The notes: generated from the letters alone by a model not told the origin. Counted from the first letter of the stretch, positions 1 through 5,595 are shown. The stretch is DNA of 7,062 nucleotides from an uncultured Actinomycetes bacterium (GCA_945957335.1 CAMFLJ010000198.1:1-7062), one strand, 5' to 3'. Program-made: numbers and translations.

Positions 1-45
1 ACACTATCCTCTTCGTCGGCAGCGTCAGATGTGTATAAGAGACAG
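1..45 (+). other. Untrimmed Illumina Nextera P5/i5 sequencing adapter (artefact)
   Basis: This is not genomic DNA. Bases 1-4 (ACAC) match the end of the P5 primer, 5-12 (TATCCTCT) match the Nextera i5 index known as N503/S503, 13-26 (TCGTCGGCAGCGTC) match the Read 1 overhang, and 27-45 (AGATGTGTATAAGAGACAG) are the 19-bp Tn5 mosaic end. The four parts abut in exactly the order of a Nextera library molecule. The mosaic end here is library chemistry and does not indicate a natural Tn5 insertion. Genomic sequence starts at base 46. The adapter also supplies an in-frame GTG (31-33) that creates a false start for the first coding region. Confidence 0.98.
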
Positions 46-327
46 GCCACGCACCTCGCCTCGTCGTCGACCGACCCCAACCTGCCGCCCATGGGCCTGC
101 GCCTGCGCCTCAAGGCCGACTTCGACCTCACGCCGTACCACGGCGACGCGCTCGTGATCCTCACCGCGCTGAAGAAGTACGGGATGATCGTCGCCGACAA
201 CGGCAGCAACTGGTTCATCACCGGCGCCGCCGACACCCGCTGGAACGACGACGACCTGAACCAGCTCAAGCTGGTGCCCGGAAGCGCCTTCGAGGCCGTC
301 GACACCGGCGAGACCCTCCGCAAGTAG
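46..327 (+). CDS. C-terminal fragment of a conserved secreted-type hypothetical protein
   Basis: Ninety-three genomic codons followed by TAG; the N-terminal part is lost at the contig edge. The apparent start GTG at 31 and the first five codons (MYKRQ) come from the adapter and must be dropped. The remaining sequence has a pattern I recognise from actinobacterial (and similar) conserved hypothetical proteins that are usually several hundred residues long and exported. It contains an H-x-A-S-S-S-T-D motif, then L-P-P-M-G-L-R-x-R-L-K-A, then A-L-K-K-Y-G-M-I-V-A-D-N-G-S-N-W-F, then a closing R-W-N-D-D-D-L segment and V-P-G-S-A-F-E. What is seen is a soluble, aromatic- and Asp/Asn-rich C-terminal domain with no membrane segment. 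The biochemical role is unknown. It converges on the flavoprotein gene, with only 16 bp between the two stops, where a 10-bp palindrome (CTCGCGCGAG, 332-341) lies. Confidence 0.85.
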   Translation, partial: ATHLASSSTDPNLPPMGLRLRLKADFDLTPYHGDALVILTALKKYGMIVADNGSNWFITGAADTRWNDDDLNQLKLVPGSAFEAVDTGETLRK

Positions 328-343
328 CGATCTCGCGCGAGGT

Positions 344-1486
344 TCAGGTGGTGGACCACTCCTGGTCGAACCAGCGGCGGATGCGCGAGGAGCCGAACGT
401 GGCCTTGTCCTGGGCCAGCACGGTCGACGGCCCCTCCATGTCGCCGTGCGGTGCCGCGCCGCTGAGGAAGGTCACCTGCACCTTCGCCACCTGGTCGTCG
501 CCGAACTCGAGGTAGCAGATGCCCGTGCCGTCGTAGGTGACGTCGGTCTGCTCGCCCCGGGCGAGGGCGATCAGCTCACGCGCCACGATCGAGGCCTGGC
601 CCTCGGCGAACACGCCGGCCTTGGGCGTGCCGACGCTGGTGACGTCGCCCACCGCGTAGACGCCCGGGTAGGCGGTCTCGAGGGTGAGCGGGTCGACCGG
701 GATCCAGCCGTCGACGCACATGCCCGATTCCTGCACCACGAGCGGCGCCCGGTGCACCGGGACGGCGAGGAACAGGTCGAAGGGCAGCTCGGTGCCGCTG
801 GCGCAGACCGCCACCTTCCGGTCGCCGTCGAGCTCGACGACGAGCTCACCGGGGTGCCACGAGATCCCCCGCTCGGCGAAGGCCTCGAGCAGGGCGGCCG
901 ACGCCTCGGGTGACGGCGGGATGGGCACGCCGAGCGGCATCACCAGGGCGACCTCGGACTGGTCGCGGATGCCCCGCTCGGTGAGGAAGTCGTGCACCAG
1001 CAGCGCGGTCTCGCTGGGCGCCGGCGGGCACTTGAACGGCGTCGAGGTCACGCCGACGACCACGCGGCCACCGGGGAAGTCGGCCAGGACGTCCCTCGTC
1101 GCGAACGCGCCGGCCACCGTGTAGAACTCGTGGCCCGCCTCGACCAGGCCCGGAGTGGCGTCGGGGTGGAGGTCGGCGCCGAGTGCCACCACGAGCACGT
1201 CGGCCTCGAAGGTGCCCGCATCGGTCTCGACCCGCCGCGCCACCGGATCGATGGCGGTGACGGTGGCCCGCACGAAGGTCACGCCGGGCTTCACGAGGTC
1301 CTCGTAGGGGTGCAGCACCTGGTCGGACTCGGTGCGCCCGAACATCACGTCGAGCTTCGAGAACCCGAAGACGAACCCCTCGCCCTTGTCGACGAGGGTC
1401 ACCTCGACCTCGTCGCCGAGCGCCTCGGACAGCGAGGTGGTGAGCTCGAGCCCACCGAAGCCGGCACCGAGCACCAAGACCTTCAT
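344..1486 (-). CDS. FAD-dependent oxidoreductase, sulfide:quinone reductase / NDH-2-like
   Basis: A 380-residue flavoprotein of the pyridine nucleotide-disulfide oxidoreductase superfamily. The N-terminus carries the dinucleotide-binding fold motif G-A-G-F-G-G (residues 7-12) ending in an acidic residue (V-D near 33), which binds FAD. A second FAD contact, V-Y-A-V-G-D, is at 277-282, followed by an A-G-V-F-A-E-G-Q-A helix. Cys153 in K-C-P-P-A-P sits where sulfide:quinone reductases and flavocytochrome c sulfide dehydrogenases have a redox cysteine, and Cys324 (G-I-C-Y-L-E-F-G) is a candidate second one. Length fits the family. No transmembrane helix is seen, so any membrane contact would be peripheral. 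It may oxidise sulfide or a related donor to quinone; NAD(P)H or another donor is equally possible, so no symbol is given. I chose ATG at 1486 over the adjoining GTG at 1489 because the G-rich ribosome site (complement of 1491-1497) is better spaced. It lies 146 bp downstream of a co-oriented gene and probably has its own promoter. Confidence 0.9.
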   Translation of the reverse strand: MKVLVLGAGFGGLELTTSLSEALGDEVEVTLVDKGEGFVFGFSKLDVMFGRTESDQVLHPYEDLVKPGVTFVRATVTAIDPVARRVETDAGTFEADVLVVALGADLHPDATPGLVEAGHEFYTVAGAFATRDVLADFPGGRVVVGVTSTPFKCPPAPSETALLVHDFLTERGIRDQSEVALVMPLGVPIPPSPEASAALLEAFAERGISWHPGELVVELDGDRKVAVCASGTELPFDLFLAVPVHRAPLVVQESGMCVDGWIPVDPLTLETAYPGVYAVGDVTSVGTPKAGVFAEGQASIVARELIALARGEQTDVTYDGTGICYLEFGDDQVAKVQVTFLSGAAPHGDMEGPSTVLAQDKATFGSSRIRRWFDQEWSTT

Positions 1487-1567
1487 CACGATCCCCCACC
1501 CTCGGGTGCCACGGTCGGTCCGTGCCCCGCCGGGCGGGTGCCCGACGGGTCCCCCCGCTGGCGCACG

Positions 1568-1573
1568 ATCCTA
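1568..1573 (-). promoter_or_regulatory. Weak candidate -10 element for the flavoprotein gene
   Basis: Read on the minus strand this is TAGGAT, matching the TANNNT pattern of actinobacterial -10 boxes. It would place transcription start about 75 nt before the ATG at 1486. No recognisable -35 is found at usual spacing. Farther upstream at 1601-1608 there is a perfect 8-bp palindrome, AGTGCACT, within the only A/T-richer patch of this 146-bp gap; it could be a regulator site. Both are suggestions only. Confidence 0.22.
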
Positions 1574-1632
1574 GGGACCGGAACGCCCGCGAGGGGACAT
1601 AGTGCACTTTTCAGTACCGCGGCCCGGTCGCG

Positions 1633-2178
1633 TCAGGCGCCGGTGGTGGAGGAGGTGGAGCCGTCGGCCGAGGGAGCGGCCGGCGGGGTGCCGGTGGGGG
1701 CCTGGCCGTCAGGGTGCTGGCCGCCGGGGCCGGGACCACCGAAGCCGTCCTCGGTCTTGAGCAGCGTGAAGCTGCTGTCGAAGAGCAGCGTGGCGGTGGT
1801 GCCGTCGGCCTTCTTCACGTGGGCCTCGTAGGTGGCCTCGCCGCTCGAGTCGGTCTCGACCCGGATGATCGTGCCGTCGGGGATCGCGGCCTTGGCGGCG
1901 GCGGTCACCTGGTCGGCCTCGGTGCCGGTGAGCACCGTCTCGCCCGGGCCGTTCGGCATGCTCGCCGGGTCGGGCCGGGTGCCGTCGGCGGTGGCCGCCG
2001 GCGGCGTGGTGGCGGTGGCGCTCGAGGTGGCGCTCGTGGTCGCCGCGCCGGCGATGCCGGCGGCGCCGAGGAGGATGCCCGCCGCGGCGGCACCTCCGAT
2101 CACGAGGTTCCGCACGCGGTTGGAGCGGCGGACGGGCAGCACGGAGGTGAGCGGGTCGGGGGTCTGGTCGAAGTCCAT
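1633..2178 (-). CDS. Small membrane-anchored protein with PepSY-like domain
   Basis: A 181-residue protein. Residues 1-23 are a cytoplasmic leader ending in a basic patch (R17-R18-S-N-R-V-R23). Residues 24-46 form one Gly/Ala-rich hydrophobic segment that can be a membrane anchor or uncleaved signal. Then follow a low-complexity Ala/Thr/Ser/Pro linker (47-75), a folded domain at about 80-143 and a Gly/Pro/Ser/Thr-rich tail (146-181). The folded part has a helix (T-E-A-D-Q-V-T-A-A-A-K-A), an A-I-P-D-G-T turn, then strands Y-E-A-H-V-K-K-A-D-G-T and L-L-F-D-S-S-F, which is the layout of PepSY/YpeB-type domains that often inhibit or bind extracytoplasmic proteins. The open frame extends upstream to 2283, but the ATG at 2178 has a strong AGGAGA site five bases before it, so I use this start. 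Function is not known; the domain assignment is by pattern only. Confidence 0.85.
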   Translation of the reverse strand: MDFDQTPDPLTSVLPVRRSNRVRNLVIGGAAAAGILLGAAGIAGAATTSATSSATATTPPAATADGTRPDPASMPNGPGETVLTGTEADQVTAAAKAAIPDGTIIRVETDSSGEATYEAHVKKADGTTATLLFDSSFTLLKTEDGFGGPGPGGQHPDGQAPTGTPPAAPSADGSTSSTTGA

Positions 2179-2183
2179 CGGTG

Positions 2184-2189
2184 TCTCCT
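2184..2189 (-). promoter_or_regulatory. Ribosome binding site that fixes the PepSY-like gene start
   Basis: On the minus strand this reads AGGAGA with a five-base spacer to the ATG at 2178. It decides against the 35-codon longer open frame that begins at 2283, whose extension is Pro/Gly-rich and shows no comparable site. Confidence 0.8.
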
Positions 2190-2308
2190 GGTTCGGTGCC
2201 CCCGGGGTCGTTCCCGGAGGCCTGGGACCACCTTCGAGGATCCGCACGAGAGGAAGGTCAGCCGTCGGTAAGGCCGGCGACACGATCTCCTGTGGGCTTC
2301 CTGGCAGT

Positions 2309-2339
2309 GGGGCGACGCCGGTCGGCCTAACGTCGCCCC
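2309..2339. repeat. Perfect 9-bp inverted repeat in a divergent intergenic region
   Basis: GGGGCGACG at 2309-2317 is matched exactly by its reverse complement CGTCGCCCC at 2331-2339, with a 13-base centre. It lies in the 185-bp gap between the divergent PepSY-like gene and the Gfo/Idh/MocA gene, 24 bases before the latter's ATG. It overlaps the only TANNNT-type -10 candidate there, so an operator is the simplest reading. An RNA hairpin in the leader of the minus-strand gene is the alternative. G/C-rich arms make some chance matches likely in this genome. Confidence 0.45.
2328..2333 (+). promoter_or_regulatory. Candidate -10 element for the Gfo/Idh/MocA gene
   Basis: TAACGT fits TANNNT and would start transcription near 2340, giving a leader of about 24 nt that contains the ribosome site at 2347-2357. 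It sits at the edge of the right arm of the inverted repeat. No good -35 is seen, which is common for GC-rich actinobacterial promoters. Confidence 0.35.
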
Positions 2340-2363
2340 GGTCGTCGGAGGAGGGGGACGCAG

Positions 2364-3455
2364 ATGTCGGAGCAGCTCGGAGCGGTCGTGGTCGGAACCG
2401 GGTTCGGGGTGCTCACGCACCTGCGGGCCCTGCGCGCCGCCGGGATCGAGGTCACCGCCCTCGTCGGTCGCGACCCGGGGAAGACCGCCGCCCGAGCGTC
2501 GCTCTTCGACGTGCCCCACGCCTGCACGTCGCTCGCCGACGCGCTCGCCCTCCCCCGCACCGAGGTCGTCGCCGTGGCCACGCCCCCGCACAGCCACGCC
2601 GAGCTCGTGCTCGAGGCCGTCGGCGCCGGGCGCCACGTGCTGTGCGAGAAGCCCTTCGCCCGCGACGTCGACGAGGCCCGGCAGATGCTGGCGGCCGCCG
2701 AAGCGGCCGGGGTCGTGCACCTCCTCGGCACCGAGTGGCGCTTCGGCACCGGCCAGGCGCTGCTCTCCCGGGCCGTGCGCGACGGCGTGATCGGCGAGCC
2801 CCGCTTCGGCCTGTTCGCGCTGCAGATCCCCTCGCTCGTCGATCCCGGCGCCGAGCTGCCGGCGTGGTGGGAGGACGAGGTCGAGGGCGGCGGTTGGCTG
2901 GGCGCCCACGGCTCGCACGTGATCGACCAGATCCGCACCACCGTCGGCGAGGTGGAGTCGGTCAGCGCGCTGCTGCAGACCCTCGCGCCCCGCCCGGCGA
3001 TGACCGCCGACGACACCTACACCGTGCAGTTCCGCCTGGCTGGTGGCGCCACCGCGTTGATGCACGGCTCGTGCGCGATCGGTGGTCAGTTCCTGATGAG
3101 CTCGAAGGTGACCGGCACCGCGGGCACAGCCTGGCTCCAGGGCGAGGAGGTGTGGGTCGACACCGGCAGCGGGCCGAGGGCGCTCGACACGCCGGCCGAC
3201 CTGGTCCTCGGGCCACCGGACCCGCCCCCGGCGGAGCTGCTCCACACCGCCTACGACATGTGGCACTCGATGGGCATCGACCTCGGCCCCTACACCCGGG
3301 TCTACGAGGTGCTGCGCGATCGCGTGCTCGGCCGCGAGGTGGCCCCCGACCCGGTAGCCGCCACCTTCGCCGACGGTGTGGCCATCCAGGCCGCCACCGA
3401 CGCCATCCGCCGCTCGGCAGCCGACGCCACGTGGGAGACCGTCACCACGGCGTGA
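2364..3455 (+). CDS. Gfo/Idh/MocA-family NAD(P)-dependent oxidoreductase
   Basis: A 363-residue protein of typical family length. Members oxidise or reduce sugars, inositols and related hydroxy compounds in the cytoplasm with NAD(P). The N-terminal Rossmann domain (about 1-125) has V-V-V-G-T-G-F-G (8-15) for the nucleotide, A-T-P-P-H-S-H-A-E (72-80), and the family signature C-E-K-P-F-A with Lys96 as the expected catalytic lysine. The C-terminal alpha/beta domain includes G-G-G-W-L-G-A-H-G-S-H-V-I-D (175-188), matching the family's G-G-G-x-L-x-D-x-G-x-H-x-x-D block, with His185 the expected catalytic histidine. His182 stands where many members have Asp. The start ATG is preceded by a purine-rich ribosome site (2347-2357). 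Substrate cannot be told from sequence, and neighbours give no pathway. It converges on the AraC-type gene with 34 bp between stops. Confidence 0.93.
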   Translation: MSEQLGAVVVGTGFGVLTHLRALRAAGIEVTALVGRDPGKTAARASLFDVPHACTSLADALALPRTEVVAVATPPHSHAELVLEAVGAGRHVLCEKPFARDVDEARQMLAAAEAAGVVHLLGTEWRFGTGQALLSRAVRDGVIGEPRFGLFALQIPSLVDPGAELPAWWEDEVEGGGWLGAHGSHVIDQIRTTVGEVESVSALLQTLAPRPAMTADDTYTVQFRLAGGATALMHGSCAIGGQFLMSSKVTGTAGTAWLQGEEVWVDTGSGPRALDTPADLVLGPPDPPPAELLHTAYDMWHSMGIDLGPYTRVYEVLRDRVLGREVAPDPVAATFADGVAIQAATDAIRRSAADATWETVTTA

Positions 3456-3489
3456 CCGGCGCGGTCGCCGACCACCTCGCCACGGTCGC

Positions 3490-4296
3490 CTATCGGTCGA
3501 CGTAGCGGGCCGGGGACTCGCCGACGACCGCCCGGAAGTGTCGGATCAGGTGCGACTGGTCCGCGTACCCGAGCTCGGCCGCCAGGAGCGCCCAGTCGAC
3601 GTCCTCGTCGGCGTGGGCGGCGGCGGCCACGTCGAGGAGCCGGTGGCGCTGCACCACCGACTTCGGGCTCACGCCCACGTACTCGCGGAACCACCGCTGG
3701 AGGGTGCGATCCGACACTCCGGCGAGGTCGGCCAGCTGGCGGGCTCGCAGGATCGTGCGATCCACCTCGGCCCGTTCCACGAGGCCGGCGACCCGGTCGA
3801 CCATCGGGTCGGGCCGCGGGTCGAGCGACTCCAGCCACGAGCCAAGCTCGACCGCCGCGTCCTCGACCGCCAACCCGGGATCGAGCAGCCGCGCGGCGAT
3901 CGCGCGGTCGTCGACGCCGATCACCTCCGCCGCCGGCACGACCCGGTCGACCAGGCGGTCGAGACCACTCGTCACGAAGGGCCGGAAGCCGCCAGGACGA
4001 CAGGCCACCGCCACGGTGCGGCCGACGCCGTCGAGGGCCCGCTCGAACAGCGCGGTCGGCACCCCGTGGACGAGCAGCCGCGGCTCGCCCTCCCACACCT
4101 CGGCAGCGACGTGCACCGTGGGTCGCGGGATGATGCGCTGGGTGTGGGTCGCATCGGTGTCCCAGGTGACCCACCAGAGATAGTCGAGGCACCATGCCAG
4201 CGCCGCAGGCGGCTCGGCCCGGCCGATCGTGATCTGCTCGGCAGCCCGGCGCGGGTCCAGGACCTGCGCCTGGTCGCGGGGCCGGCTCGGGTCCAT
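3490..4296 (-). CDS. AraC-family transcriptional regulator (DUF6597-type N-terminus)
   Basis: A 268-residue DNA-binding regulator. The N-terminal half (about 20-130) has the look of the DUF6597 sensing domain: P-P-A-A-L-A-W-C-L-D-Y-L-W-W-V-T-W-D near 29-46, then P-R-P-T-V-H-V and a G-G-F-R-P-F block near 102-107. The C-terminal AraC domain has two helix-turn-helix units. The first is L-A-D-L-A-G-V-S-D-R-T-L-Q-R-W-F (188-203) and the second is A-A-E-L-G-Y-A-D-Q-S-H-L-I-R-H-F (239-254), closing with V-G-E-S-P-A-R-Y. The frame is open upstream to 4392, but that would overlap the VOC gene. ATG at 4296 gives a natural N-terminus and has a -10-like box six bases upstream but no ribosome site, suggesting a leaderless message. 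It is divergent from the VOC gene, its most likely target. The ligand is unknown. Confidence 0.9.
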   Translation of the reverse strand: MDPSRPRDQAQVLDPRRAAEQITIGRAEPPAALAWCLDYLWWVTWDTDATHTQRIIPRPTVHVAAEVWEGEPRLLVHGVPTALFERALDGVGRTVAVACRPGGFRPFVTSGLDRLVDRVVPAAEVIGVDDRAIAARLLDPGLAVEDAAVELGSWLESLDPRPDPMVDRVAGLVERAEVDRTILRARQLADLAGVSDRTLQRWFREYVGVSPKSVVQRHRLLDVAAAAHADEDVDWALLAAELGYADQSHLIRHFRAVVGESPARYVDR

Positions 4297-4302
4297 GGGC
4301 GG

Positions 4303-4308
4303 AGTGTA
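4303..4308 (-). promoter_or_regulatory. Candidate -10 of a leaderless promoter for the AraC-type gene
   Basis: On the minus strand TACACT (TANNNT) ends six bases before the ATG at 4296, the spacing expected when transcription starts on the start codon itself. No Shine-Dalgarno sequence lies between it and the ATG. No clear -35 is visible. Confidence 0.45.
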
Positions 4309-4314
4309 GGGAGC

Positions 4315-4334
4315 TGTCGCATTTCTCCTATCGG
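4315..4334. promoter_or_regulatory. Candidate AraC-type operator between regulator and VOC gene
   Basis: TGTCGCATTTCTCCTATCGG is the only A/T-richer, pyrimidine-biased stretch in the 67-bp divergent gap. It would fall upstream of the regulator's -10 box and about 30-50 bases before the VOC start, so one bound protein could affect both genes. The match to sites of this regulator type is from general familiarity, not from an alignment. Confidence 0.35.
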
Positions 4335-4363
4335 ACGACCCGGAGCCGACGCACGCTGGGGCC

Positions 4364-4729
4364 ATGACCGCGAAGCTCGCCATGTTCACCATCGACTGCG
4401 CCGATCCCGCCGGCCTCGCCGCCTTCTACAGCGAGCTGCTCGGGATGGAGCTCGCCCACTCGGGCGACGACTACGCCATGCTCACCGGTGACGGCCCTGC
4501 GCTCGGCTTCGGGAGGGTCGACGGGTACCAGGCTCCCGGGTGGCCGAACGAGCACGGCTCCAAGCAGTACCACCTCGACCTGGCCGTCGAGGACATCGCC
4601 GCGGCCGAGGCCATCGCGCTCGAGCTCGGCGCCACCCTCGCCGACCCCCAGCCCGGTGAGACCTGGCGCGTCCTGCTGGACCCGGCCGGCCACCCCTTCT
4701 GCCTCACCTCTGCGGCCAACTGGGGGTGA
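4364..4729 (+). CDS. VOC superfamily protein (glyoxalase/bleomycin-resistance fold)
   Basis: A 121-residue, single-domain protein made of two beta-alpha-beta-beta-beta modules. Module one has T-I-D-C-A-D-P-A-G-L-A-A-F-Y (9-22) and L-L-G-M-E-L. Module two has Y-H-L-D-L-A-V-E-D-I (69-78), A-E-A-I-A-L-E-L-G-A, and the closing L-L-D-P-A-G-H-P-F-C-L (104-114). This matches Glyoxalase_6-like members, which are a broad group that can be metal enzymes, drug-binding resistance proteins or binding proteins. His70 lies at a usual metal-ligand position, but a full metal set cannot be confirmed, so no reaction is given. The ATG is preceded by a weak GGGG at very short spacing. It probably answers to the divergent AraC-type regulator. 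Its stop is 19 bp from the convergent luciferase-like gene. Confidence 0.9.
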   Translation: MTAKLAMFTIDCADPAGLAAFYSELLGMELAHSGDDYAMLTGDGPALGFGRVDGYQAPGWPNEHGSKQYHLDLAVEDIAAAEAIALELGATLADPQPGETWRVLLDPAGHPFCLTSAANWG

Positions 4730-4748
4730 AGCTGCGAGGGCCGGCGGG

Positions 4749-5582
4749 CTAGAGGTAGGTCACGTAGTCGTCGAGCGCCTTCAGCACCTCGTCGCGCGTG
4801 CCGACCGGGAGCTGCAGCGCCGTCTCGGTGACGCCGAGCGAGGCGAAGAACTCGAGCTTCTCCGGAGTCGGCACCACCCCCATCGGCACGATGTGCAGCG
4901 CGTCGGGGTCGCGACCGGCGGCGACCACCGCTGCCCGGAGGGCCGGAAGGCTGGCCTTGAGGCCCGACCCGCCGAAGGGGATCCAGCCGTCGGCCCACTC
5001 GGCCACGGCCGAGAACAGCTTCGGACCGGCCCCGCCCCCGATCAACGTCCGCACCCGTGGACGCTGCACCGGCTTGGGCCACGACCAGGACGGCGGGAGC
5101 GACACCAGCTCGCCGTCGTACGCGGCCACGTCGTCACGCCAGATGGCCTGGGCCAGCAGCACGTGCTCACGGACCAGCGCCCGACGAGTCCGGTGGTCGA
5201 CGCCGTGGTCGCGCATCTCCTCGACGTTCCAGCCGTAGCCGACGCCGAGGGTGACCCGACCGCCCGAGATCCGGTCGAGGGTGGCGATCGCCTTCGCCCA
5301 CGAGATCGGGTCGTGCTGGGCCGGGAGGCTGACGGCGGTGCCGAGCCGGATGGTCGACGTCAGCGAGGCAGCCGCCGCCAACGACACGATGGGGTCGGGC
5401 GTGCGGAGGTACTTCTCCTCGAGCTCGTCGCCCCCGGTCGGCGGCGGAGTCTCGCGGCTGATCGGGATGTGGGTGTGCTCGGGCACGTACAACGAGGCGA
5501 AGCCCCGCTCCTCGGCGGCCACGGCGAGCTCGTGGACCGGGATGGTCTGATCGGTGGCATGGATGGTGACGCCGATGCGCAT
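4749..5582 (-). CDS. Luciferase-like, probably F420-dependent oxidoreductase
   Basis: A 277-residue TIM-barrel flavin/F420 enzyme of the luciferase-like monooxygenase family. Evidence: M-R-I-G-V-T-I-H at the first strand, Y-V-P-E-H-T-H (32-38), the R-L-G-T-A-V strand (79-84), and the family block L-D-R-I-S-G-G-R-V-T-L-G-V-G-Y-G-W-N (102-119) followed by E-E-M-R-D-H-G-V-D. I-G-G-G-A-G-P-K (181-188) and A-D-G-W-I-P (197-202) form the late phosphate/cofactor loops. These features fit the actinobacterial subgroup usually annotated as F420-dependent, which transfers hydride from reduced F420 to varied substrates. FMN use cannot be excluded, and the substrate is unknown. There is no Shine-Dalgarno site before the ATG, but a -10-like CATACT lies seven bases upstream. 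It lies 78 bp downstream of the co-oriented lipoprotein gene. Confidence 0.9.
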   Translation of the reverse strand: MRIGVTIHATDQTIPVHELAVAAEERGFASLYVPEHTHIPISRETPPPTGGDELEEKYLRTPDPIVSLAAAASLTSTIRLGTAVSLPAQHDPISWAKAIATLDRISGGRVTLGVGYGWNVEEMRDHGVDHRTRRALVREHVLLAQAIWRDDVAAYDGELVSLPPSWSWPKPVQRPRVRTLIGGGAGPKLFSAVAEWADGWIPFGGSGLKASLPALRAAVVAAGRDPDALHIVPMGVVPTPEKLEFFASLGVTETALQLPVGTRDEVLKALDDYVTYL

Positions 5583-5589
5583 GCCCGGG

Positions 5590-5595
5590 AGTATG
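5590..5595 (-). promoter_or_regulatory. Candidate -10 of a leaderless promoter for the luciferase-like gene
   Basis: Minus-strand CATACT, four of six matches to TATAAT, ends seven bases before the ATG at 5582. The bases between (GCCCGGG on the plus strand) hold no ribosome site, so a leaderless transcript is plausible. Confidence 0.35.

Noticed and set aside
27..45. Tn5 mosaic end as evidence of a natural transposon insertion.
   Set aside because: It is joined to the P5 overhang and an i5 index, so it is library adapter and not a mobile element.
332..341. CTCGCGCGAG palindrome between two convergent stops as a terminator.
   Set aside because: It has no loop and no T-run on either strand, so I would not call a terminator; it is mentioned only as context.
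846..1607. A 253-codon minus-strand frame overlapping the flavoprotein gene.
   Set aside because: The translation is almost entirely Arg/Gly/Ala, a frame-shifted reading of the real gene.
1646..1740. Repetitive-looking GC stretch as a possible DNA repeat or CRISPR-like array.
   Set aside because: It encodes the Gly/Pro/Ser/Thr-rich tail of the PepSY-like protein; there are no regular spacers or exact repeat units.
2100..3266. A 388-codon minus-strand open frame.
   Set aside because: It is antisense to the well-supported dehydrogenase gene and has low-complexity, Arg/Gly/Ala-rich content; no family features.
3441..3456. GTCAC/GTGAC inverted repeat over the dehydrogenase stop codon as a terminator.
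   Set aside because: The stem is only five base pairs with no T-run; matches of this size are common by chance at this base composition.
1832..3505. A 557-codon plus-strand open frame, the longest in the window.
   Set aside because: It crosses the PepSY-like gene in antisense and the Gfo/Idh/MocA gene in another frame. Its product is Arg/Pro/Gly-rich without any motif, as expected for a shadow frame in GC-rich DNA.
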